A DNA stretch of 21,563 nucleotides from Litorimonas sp049647245 (GTDB lineage: Bacteria; Pseudomonadota; Alphaproteobacteria; Caulobacterales; Maricaulaceae), in NCBI GenBank assembly GCA_049647245.1, contig JBARXH010000218.1, positions 1 through 21,563 of the forward strand. Direction: 5' to 3'. A program made the position numbers and the translations under genes. This document shows, one piece after another, positions 16,320 to 21,563 of this stretch (its first letter is position 1; every line of letters begins with the position of its first letter). Under the pieces are notes generated by a model, which was not told the origin of the DNA, made no database searches, and worked only from the letters and a program-made list of their open reading frames with translations.

Positions 16320-16372
16320 GGTCAGAGGCAGCTTCCCGCTGACAGGCTGCGCCCATTGAAGGTCAGAGGCAG
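16320..16372 (-). repeat. 12-base direct repeat at the 3' end of the M23 gene
   Basis: On the plus strand GGTCAGAGGCAG occurs at 16320-16331 and again at 16361-16372, 41 bases apart. On the minus strand it reads CTGCCTCTGACC. The upstream copy encodes L-P-L-T in the M23 frame. The downstream copy spans the M23 stop codon, and in the -1 frame also encodes L-P-L-T, leading into a short open tail. It could mark a duplication or junction. Confidence 0.6.
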
Positions 16373-17248
16373 GGGGTCTCCAAATGGAGACTCAGAGGTC
16401 GGCACTGTGTGAGCATGGACATGCAGATGAGGTTCTTCCGTATTTCCCGAATTGCCTACTCGGCCGATTACGTCGCCTGCATCTATGCTGTCACCGGGCC
16501 GCACGGTAAGGGTCCCGCTTCGAAGATGGACCAAGCTGACAAACGCGCCGTTACAGGCAAGCGTGACGGCGTTCGCACCGTTGGGCGATCTGTAGCGGTG
16601 ACCAGCCAGATTGTCCGGCTTGCCGTCAACGGCAGACAAGATCCTGCCCGAACAGGGTGCGTAAACGACCGCATCATAGACGGCATACAGTTTTGGATTC
16701 GAAGGCTTGGGTTTCCACGCTTCGTCGCTTCTTGTCCGAAAGCCGACGCTATTCATGCGGATGAAGTCGACGGCATGTATTTCAACGCGTGCAGCCGGAC
16801 TGGTATCCAAGAGAAAATGAGCGTTCAGCAGAAGAGAATTGCCGCCGGATATAGCGCAGTACCCAGAGCCTTCGGGCATGGGTGAAGCGAGATCCAGTGC
16901 TTTCCCTTCCGGCTCGGTACGTCCCTGAAGACCTTGCCAGACAAGAAGGAGACCTAGGACTCCGAAGATGGCCGAGGCAATCCAGCTTGTCGCCAGCTTG
17001 CTGGTGCCATTTGGCGTCTCATATCTCCAACGCAGAGCGATAATCGAAACGAACGCGCCAAGATAAATCCAAGCAAACCAAGTCGGTGGATAAAGCCAAG
17101 GGCCGGAAAGAAGCAGGCCTGCAAACAGAAGTAGCCCACTCAGACCAAGACCCATCAATGCCGAAGGACGCCGAATGGGCAGGACGCACGCGGCGAGGAG
17201 CGCTGCACAGGCCAATAGGTTTCTAACAATTATGGCTGTGAGAAGCAT
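16322..17248 (-). CDS. Membrane-anchored M23-type (LytM) peptidase-like protein
   Basis: The product has 308 residues. Four hydrophobic segments occupy the N-terminal third (about 5-25, 29-48, 55-73, 88-107); the rest should be exported. Residues about 190-296 form an M23/LytM-like domain: V-V-Y-A-P-C-S-G-R-I-L, L-V-H-L-R-S-G-T (His241), G-R-V-G-N-S-G-N-T-E-E-P and H-L-H-V-H at 274-278, which supplies the H-x-H zinc ligand. The usual first ligand motif H-x3-D is not evident (around G-H-R-Y-R-S-P-N-G), so catalysis is uncertain. The ATG follows GAGAGG by four bases and lies 25 bases after the upstream hydrolase gene. Three 60-base lines counted by eye across the gene average about 53% G+C, below its neighbours. 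The C-terminus may be frameshifted. Confidence 0.85.
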   Translation of the reverse strand: MLLTAIIVRNLLACAALLAACVLPIRRPSALMGLGLSGLLLFAGLLLSGPWLYPPTWFAWIYLGAFVSIIALRWRYETPNGTSKLATSWIASAIFGVLGLLLVWQGLQGRTEPEGKALDLASPMPEGSGYCAISGGNSLLLNAHFLLDTSPAARVEIHAVDFIRMNSVGFRTRSDEAWKPKPSNPKLYAVYDAVVYAPCSGRILSAVDGKPDNLAGHRYRSPNGANAVTLACNGAFVSLVHLRSGTLTVRPGDSIDAGDVIGRVGNSGNTEEPHLHVHAHTVPTSESPFGDPLPLTFNGRSLSAGSCL

Positions 17249-17273
17249 TATGCCTCTCAGTCCGTCGGAAGTC

Positions 17274-19397
17274 CTACCAAGGCACGATTCCCCACATGAT
17301 GAAAGCTGCCGCCAAACAGATTGAAGCCAATCCCACGATTGGCAGGCCTACCCGCGTCCTTAGCCGGACCGGTGCCCGCACAGATGGTTTGATGGTCATG
17401 ACCAATGTGAGCAGGCCGAAAACGCCGCCTAGAATTGCAAAGGCTGCGCCAATGCGGGCAGGTGGCGCAAATCCTGCCAACAAGCTGACTTCGGAGATCT
17501 CTATGGCCCGCGCTACGCCGACCCCCACCAAGGCAAGCCCGATCATGGCAGCTGCCGAAGCGCCGAAAGCCAATGCCCGCGGCCCGGCAGGACCCGGTCC
17601 GGGCACGCCCGAAGGCTGATAGGTCAACCGCCGGGAGACCCATCCGCACAGGATCGCGATAAGCCCGCCGAAAAGCAGAAGCGCGGGAATCACGAACATG
17701 GCAAGCGGGCCAATGGCCTTGGTTTCGTCTTCCGCCGCAATGCCGGCGAGTTTCAGCGTGGCATCCGTTTGAAGATAGGTCATGAATTCCGGCGGCTCCT
17801 CACCGTCCTCGAGACAAGAGGCGTCGAGCTGTGATAGGTCCTGCGTTGGATCATCGAAGAAGTCCGTCATGACCTGGCTGCCGCATTCCGACATGGATCG
17901 CGTCGGGCCATGCCCGGCATAGGGAACGACGATCAGGCGGCCATTGGTGAAACCCGGCGCGATCCGCTCGGCCAGAGGCGGAGGCGTGATCGGGTCCCAG
18001 TCGCCATTGACGATGAGCGTGGGAATGTCCGACTGGATCAACTGGTAATCGGACCGGTCTCTCGGAGCGAGACCGGCATCCACGCACGCCTGCGCCTCGG
18101 CACGGCTGCCTTCGATGGTGAAGACCCCGCCCGCAAACTGGGGAAAGCTCGCCAAGTCCTCGGCAGCGATTTCGGCCTGCGCAGCGTCGTAGCCGTCATT
18201 GCAGCGGATGGCCGCGCCCATGGCGGCGGAAAAGTCGCTCAGCCCTCCGGCCGCTTCGCTTCCCAACGCAGCCAGCACGTCCGGGTCCCGTTCCTCTGTC
18301 AGGCGTATCAGCGCCTGCATGACGGCCGGAATGGCTGGATGCTCGCTCTGTTCGTACATCATCTGGAAGGGGGCAAAGGCGATGATCGCGGCGGGCAGGG
18401 TGACGGTCCCGGATGGAAACAGCTCTTCATCGAGCGTGTCTATGGTCAGGGGTGTCTCCTGAAGTGCGTCGAAAGCGGCGTAGAGCTGCGCCTCAAGGCC
18501 TTCGCAAACGCTCGCGTCCTGTCGCTCGCACTCATCGAAGATCAGGCGGAAGTCGCGGTCGATCCACTGATGAAGCCTCATCAATTCGCCCAGATCGTTA
18601 GGCACGATGGCATCCAGCACGAGGGCGCGGATGCCGTCCGGGTCCACATCGGCCAGCATCTGGCCGAGATGGCTTCCGTAGCTGATGCCCCAGACGTTCC
18701 ATGCCTCGAAGCCGAGCGCGCGCCGCAGGGCACGGACGTCTCGTGCGTTTTCGACCGTGTTGTAACCGCGCAGATCGATGCCGCGGGCCGCCGCGTCGCG
18801 GAAGCAGTCGAGCTTGCGCTGTGCCGACTCGCGTTCCGTTTCCACCGTCGTGACTGCCGTCACCAGCTCACGACGCGTCGTGTTGTAATACGGGCAAAGT
18901 TCGCCGGACGCCCCAATGCCGCGCTGGTTCAGCACGTAGAGGTCGCGAGTCTCCGTCAGTTCGTGGTCGAGAAAACGCTCCACATAGGAAGAGATGCCGA
19001 CGCCGGGACCGCCGGTCAGGTAGACGACGGGGTCGTCACGGACTTCGATGGGTTCTTCGTCATCGTCCTTCGCGTCCTCGTCATCATCCTCGATCCGGCC
19101 TTCCGCCACGATCTGGGCGAAGGCGAGGCGCACCATGCGGCTGTCCGGAACTTCGCGATTTTCGGGCACGGTGATGAAGCCGCATTTCACGCGGCCCGGT
19201 TCATAGTCGACGGTGTCCTTGAAGGGACAGACGACGGATACGATCTCGCTATCGGGATCGTTCAGCGTGAAGACTGGCTCGGCGACAGTGTCTTCTGCAG
19301 GCTCGACTTCCACGACCTGGGCCTGTGCTGCCGGAATCCACAAAGCCGCGAGCAGGCCAAGTGTCAGAACCGCGAGCCACCGAAGGTAATGTGTCAT
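17274..19397 (-). CDS. Exported alpha/beta hydrolase (S33/TAP-like) with C-terminal membrane region
   Basis: The product has 707 residues. The signal peptide (residues 1-26, ending A-A-Q-A) is preceded by GGGGAG seven bases before the ATG. The alpha/beta-hydrolase core has the oxyanion G-G-P-G at 129-132, nucleophile Ser239 in G-I-S-Y-G, acid Asp468 in G-D-W-D-P-I-T-P-P and His496 in A-G-H-G; the C-terminal part of the core matches TAP-like proteases or esterases that release peptides or small acyl groups. An acidic loop (E-D-D-D-E-D-A-K-D-D-D-E-E) sits at 103-115. The last 150 residues hold about four membrane helices (564-585, 606-630, 646-668, 684-703), an addition to the common family layout. 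Substrate unknown. It precedes the membrane M23 gene and follows prs. Confidence 0.88.
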   Translation of the reverse strand: MTHYLRWLAVLTLGLLAALWIPAAQAQVVEVEPAEDTVAEPVFTLNDPDSEIVSVVCPFKDTVDYEPGRVKCGFITVPENREVPDSRMVRLAFAQIVAEGRIEDDDEDAKDDDEEPIEVRDDPVVYLTGGPGVGISSYVERFLDHELTETRDLYVLNQRGIGASGELCPYYNTTRRELVTAVTTVETERESAQRKLDCFRDAAARGIDLRGYNTVENARDVRALRRALGFEAWNVWGISYGSHLGQMLADVDPDGIRALVLDAIVPNDLGELMRLHQWIDRDFRLIFDECERQDASVCEGLEAQLYAAFDALQETPLTIDTLDEELFPSGTVTLPAAIIAFAPFQMMYEQSEHPAIPAVMQALIRLTEERDPDVLAALGSEAAGGLSDFSAAMGAAIRCNDGYDAAQAEIAAEDLASFPQFAGGVFTIEGSRAEAQACVDAGLAPRDRSDYQLIQSDIPTLIVNGDWDPITPPPLAERIAPGFTNGRLIVVPYAGHGPTRSMSECGSQVMTDFFDDPTQDLSQLDASCLEDGEEPPEFMTYLQTDATLKLAGIAAEDETKAIGPLAMFVIPALLLFGGLIAILCGWVSRRLTYQPSGVPGPGPAGPRALAFGASAAAMIGLALVGVGVARAIEISEVSLLAGFAPPARIGAAFAILGGVFGLLTLVMTIKPSVRAPVRLRTRVGLPIVGLASICLAAAFIMWGIVPW

Positions 19398-19427
19398 GAA
19401 GATCTCCCCGAACAGGCCGCTCCTGCC

Positions 19428-19465
19428 GCCCGGAACTGACTTTCGGGCAAAGCGCGGCGCTTGGC
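19428..19465 (-). other. Two adjacent hairpins between prs and the alpha/beta hydrolase gene
   Basis: The 93-base gap holds two inverted repeats. At 19447-19465, GCAAAGCGC-g-GCGCTTGGC pairs in eight of nine positions. At 19428-19448, GCCCG pairs with CGGGC around a short loop, with two further A-T pairs after one minus-strand mismatch. They share bases, so they may be alternative structures. Neither is followed by a T-tract on the minus strand. They may slow transcription or protect the prs 3' end. Confidence 0.35.
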
Positions 19466-19490
19466 AAGGCGGGGGAGAGGCGGCGAGCGA

Positions 19491-20432
19491 CTAGCCGAAC
19501 AGTTTGGACACGCTTTCATCGTTGGCGATGCGGCGGATCGCTTCGCCGAGCAGGGTCGCGGAGGACAGTTCGCGGATCTTGTCGCAGCCCTTCACGGCTT
19601 CGGGCTGGGCGATGGTGTCGAGAATGACGACTTCCTTCAATTCGCTATTGGTAATGCGCTCCACAGCCGGGCCGCTGAGGACGCCGTGCGTGATGTAGGC
19701 GGAGACGCTGCTGGCGCCGTGGTCCTTGAGCGCGGAGGCAGCATTGGCAATCGTACCGCCGGAATCGATGATGTCGTCGTAGAGAATGCAGTTCCGGCCT
19801 GCCACGTCGCCGATAATATTCATGACCTCGCTTTCACCCGCCTTGGGGCGGCGCTTGTCCACGATGGCGATGTCGGCATTGAACATCTTGGCGATGGACC
19901 GGGTGCGGACAACGCCGCCCGTGTCAGGCGATACGAACATGAGGTCTTCACGGTCGCGGGCCGTCCATTGGTCCTTGATGTCCGCGACGAAGACCGGCTG
20001 GCCAAAGAGATTGTCGGTCGGGATGTCGAAAAAGCCCTGAATCTGTCCGGCGTGGAGGTCGACCGTCAGAACCCGGTCGGCTCCGGCCTTGCTGATGAGG
20101 TTGGCGACGAGCTTCGCGGAGATGGGCGTGCGTCCGCCCGTCTTCCGGTCCTGCCGGGCATAGCCGAAGTAGGGAACGACCGCCGTGATGCGCTGCGCCG
20201 AGGCACGGACCAGGGCATCGATCAGGATCAGCAACTCCATCAGATGGTCGTTGGCCGGAGCGCTGGTCGGCTGGATCAGAAAGATATCCTCGCCGCGGAC
20301 GTTTTCGTTGATGCGCACGAAGATTTCCTGGTCGCGGAATCGCTCGATGTCGATCTTCGTGAGCGGGACATCCAGAACGTCGGCGATATCTCTGGCGAGA
20401 CCGTGGTTCGCCGTGCCGCTGATGAGTTTCAT
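19491..20432 (-). CDS. prs: Ribose-phosphate pyrophosphokinase (PRPP synthetase)
   Basis: Makes PRPP from ribose 5-phosphate and ATP for nucleotide, histidine and tryptophan synthesis. The 313-residue product starts MKLISGTANHGLARDIADVL and contains V-V-P-Y-F-G-Y-A-R-Q-D-R-K (86-97, ATP-binding flexible loop), D-L-H-A-G-Q-I-Q-G-F-F-D at 125-136, the V-S-P-D-T-G-G segment and the ribose-phosphate loop D-D-I-I-D-S-G-G-T at 219-227. E. coli Prs has 315 residues. GAGGGG lies about eight bases before the ATG. It is 74 bases after pgeF on the same strand; this gap holds a possible promoter and a leader hairpin. In relatives I would expect rplY next, but here two envelope genes intervene. Confidence 0.97.
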   Translation of the reverse strand: MKLISGTANHGLARDIADVLDVPLTKIDIERFRDQEIFVRINENVRGEDIFLIQPTSAPANDHLMELLILIDALVRASAQRITAVVPYFGYARQDRKTGGRTPISAKLVANLISKAGADRVLTVDLHAGQIQGFFDIPTDNLFGQPVFVADIKDQWTARDREDLMFVSPDTGGVVRTRSIAKMFNADIAIVDKRRPKAGESEVMNIIGDVAGRNCILYDDIIDSGGTIANAASALKDHGASSVSAYITHGVLSGPAVERITNSELKEVVILDTIAQPEAVKGCDKIRELSSATLLGEAIRRIANDESVSKLFG

Positions 20433-20454
20433 CGTGGGTCCCCTCCCAAGGGCT

Positions 20455-20470
20455 ACCCGGTGCGCCGGGT
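20455..20470 (-). other. Leader hairpin upstream of prs
   Basis: ACCCGG-tgcg-CCGGGT is a perfect six-pair stem with a four-base loop, 22 bases before the prs start and just ahead of its ribosome site. It lies where the 5' end of a prs transcript would fall if the promoter at 20478-20506 is real. It could be an operator or a 5'-end stabiliser; no T-tract follows. Confidence 0.35.
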
Positions 20471-20477
20471 CGAGCGC

Positions 20478-20506
20478 GCTCTAGCGAGCCGAACCGCGCC
20501 TGTAAA
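20478..20506 (-). promoter_or_regulatory. Possible promoter for prs
   Basis: On the minus strand TTTACA (20506-20501, one mismatch to the -35 consensus) is followed after 17 bases by TAGAGC (20483-20478, a poor -10 with three matches). It begins directly after the pgeF stop. The strong -35 and exact spacing argue for it; the weak -10 argues against. Confidence 0.25.
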
Positions 20507-21244
20507 TCAATGGGGCAACATGATTGCGGATATGTTCCGTCCGAAGTCGGACTGGCCCGTATGTTGGCTCAACCGGTAGCTGAAAAGCCTCTCCGGTGAC
20601 GTGTATGTGTCGATACCGCAGACATCGGCTGTGACACCGAGATCGTCGAGTCTGTGCGCCACATAGGCGGGCAGGTCGAAACGAAGTCGGTCTTCGTCGA
20701 TGAAAAAGCTTTCGGCCCGCTTGTCCTGGCTCAGGACAGTTTCGCGGAAGTCTTCCTGCACTTCGAAAGACCCAGGTCCGATACACGGACCGACAGCAGC
20801 CCGTATCTCTTCCGCCCCATGGTCCAGCATGAGAGCGTATGTTGCCTCCAATATGCCCCCAACCGCGCCGCGCCATCCCGCGTGGCATGCGCCGATCACC
20901 TCGCCGGACCTGTCCTCGAACAGTACCGGCACGCAGTCCGCGGCGAGAGCGGCAATGGCAAGGCCGCGCGTGCGCGTGACGAGGCCATCCCCTTTGGAAC
21001 GGTTGGATAGTGGACCGTCGATGAAGTGCGCCGTGGCGGAATGGGTCTGCCAGCAATTCTGCAAGACGTCCGCTCCGAGCCAACGTCTTACGCGATCACG
21101 GTTTTCCAGTACATTGGCGGGGTCGTCCTTGGATCCGAGGCCGCAGTTGAGGGAGTTCCACGGGGCTGGGGACACGCCGCCCTGACGTCCCCAGAACCCG
21201 TGGGGAGACCGGAGCGATGCGGACTGGAACACGCTTCCGTCCAT
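20507..21244 (-). CDS. pgeF: Purine nucleoside phosphorylase/laccase-domain protein PgeF (YfiH)
   Basis: This family (YfiH, DUF152, formerly called polyphenol oxidase or multicopper laccase) has purine nucleoside phosphorylase/adenosine deaminase activity, and E. coli PgeF corrects misincorporated L-Ser in peptidoglycan. From the ATG at 21244 the product has 245 residues (E. coli 243). The metal-site residues are His68 (W-Q-T-H), Cys104 (A-A-D-C-V-P) and His121 (G-A-C-H-A-G-W-R-G), with the same spacing as in the E. coli protein. G-G-V-S-P-A-P-W-N-S-L-N-C-G-L-G is the typical N-terminal motif. A GTG at 21289 would add 15 residues and is less likely. The start lies inside the upstream methyltransferase frame, which overlaps it by 157 bases. 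Confidence 0.93.
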   Translation of the reverse strand: MDGSVFQSASLRSPHGFWGRQGGVSPAPWNSLNCGLGSKDDPANVLENRDRVRRWLGADVLQNCWQTHSATAHFIDGPLSNRSKGDGLVTRTRGLAIAALAADCVPVLFEDRSGEVIGACHAGWRGAVGGILEATYALMLDHGAEEIRAAVGPCIGPGSFEVQEDFRETVLSQDKRAESFFIDEDRLRFDLPAYVAHRLDDLGVTADVCGIDTYTSPERLFSYRLSQHTGQSDFGRNISAIMLPH

Positions 21245-21563
21245 CGTGTGAAGCCCAATGGTCGGGGCAGGCCGGACGCGGACAGGCACACCGCCTTGAA
21301 CAGGGTGCCCATTTCCTCGCCGTCCAACAAACGATGCAACTGACGCAGCAGCTTAGGCCTCGCGGCTTCATTGCCACGCAGAAGTGCCGTGGCTCTGACC
21401 TCTATGCCGAGCCGGGACAGAAGGTCCCGCTGAGGGACCGGACCGTGCGTGATTAGGCCCGCGGTTTCGGCCAGGGCGACCAGGCCGGCGAAGTCGACCC
21501 GTGCCGTAAGGTCCGTATCTCCCGGCGCGCTGAAGACGCCGACCTTCTCGTGTCGCTTGATCG
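21088..21563 (-). CDS. DUF185 class I SAM-dependent methyltransferase, C-terminal part (5' end outside window)
   Basis: The frame entering from the right edge reads I-K-R-H-E-K-V-G-V-F-S-A-P-G-D-T-D-L-T-A-R-V-D-F, then G-P-V-P-Q-R-D-L-L-S-R-L-G-I and later E-E-M-G-T-L-F-K-A-V. This is the C-terminal half of the DUF185/COG1565 family, homologous to NDUFAF7, the mitochondrial complex I arginine methyltransferase. Relatives usually end soon after M-G-T-L-F-K, with a G-F. Here G-L-P-R-P-L-G-F is followed not by a stop but by 53 more residues rich in Pro, Ser, Thr and Arg, reading out of frame through the start of pgeF to a TAA at 21088. The SAM-binding part is outside the window. Confidence 0.85.
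   Translation of the reverse strand, partial: IKRHEKVGVFSAPGDTDLTARVDFAGLVALAETAGLITHGPVPQRDLLSRLGIEVRATALLRGNEAARPKLLRQLHRLLDGEEMGTLFKAVCLSASGLPRPLGFTRWTEACSSPHRSGLPTGSGDVRAACPQPRGTPSTAASDPRTTPPMYWKTVIA

Noticed and set aside
17910..19439. 509-codon open frame on the plus strand
   Set aside because: Antisense to the alpha/beta hydrolase, whose complete catalytic triad and signal peptide mark it as the real gene.
19461..20579. 372-codon open frame on the plus strand
   Set aside because: Antisense shadow of prs; no recognisable domain.

Overview
The window looks like a chromosomal segment from a high-G+C alphaproteobacterium, probably of the Maricaulales/Hyphomonadales/Caulobacterales type. 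This is an inference from gene order: a moxR-DUF58-DUF4159 locus divergent from DUF1285-CoA pyrophosphatase-cca, and a DUF185 methyltransferase-pgeF-prs run leading towards rplY-pth-ychF. No rRNA, tRNA, CRISPR array, insertion sequence or phage gene was seen. Coding is very dense: no gene-free stretch exceeds 300 bases and the longest gap is about 110 bases.

Layout. 1-2302: the end of recQ, a small anchored protein on the opposite strand, then queC-queE, two steps of queuosine (preQ0) synthesis. 2299-3386 (minus): an exported hypothetical protein and a repeat-bearing small lipoprotein. 3445-10073 (minus): a four-gene, overlapping MoxR module (AAA+ ATPase, DUF58 protein, and two large membrane proteins with BatA/DUF4159 and von Willebrand/amidotransferase-like folds). 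10141-13802 (plus): DUF1285, a Nudix CoA pyrophosphatase, CCA-adding enzyme, a glutathione transferase and adenine phosphoribosyltransferase, packed with overlaps or tiny gaps. 13829-21563 (minus): ychF, pth, rplY, then a membrane M23 peptidase and a large exported alpha/beta hydrolase, then prs, pgeF and the end of a DUF185 methyltransferase.

How it fits together. Most genes are housekeeping: translation and tRNA maturation (rplY, pth, ychF, cca, queC, queE), nucleotide supply and salvage (prs makes PRPP, apt uses it, pgeF acts on purine nucleosides) and coenzyme clean-up (Nudix). The MoxR module probably assembles or remodels an envelope complex. The M23/S33 pair lies between prs and rplY and ends in its own terminator, so it looks like an insertion into a translation/nucleotide operon.

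Nothing here convincingly forms a wholly new system. The most interesting places are the membrane-anchored hydrolase pair with a reading-frame scar at its 3' end, the long out-of-frame overlap of the DUF185 methyltransferase with pgeF, and the uncharacterised exported genes after the MoxR module.
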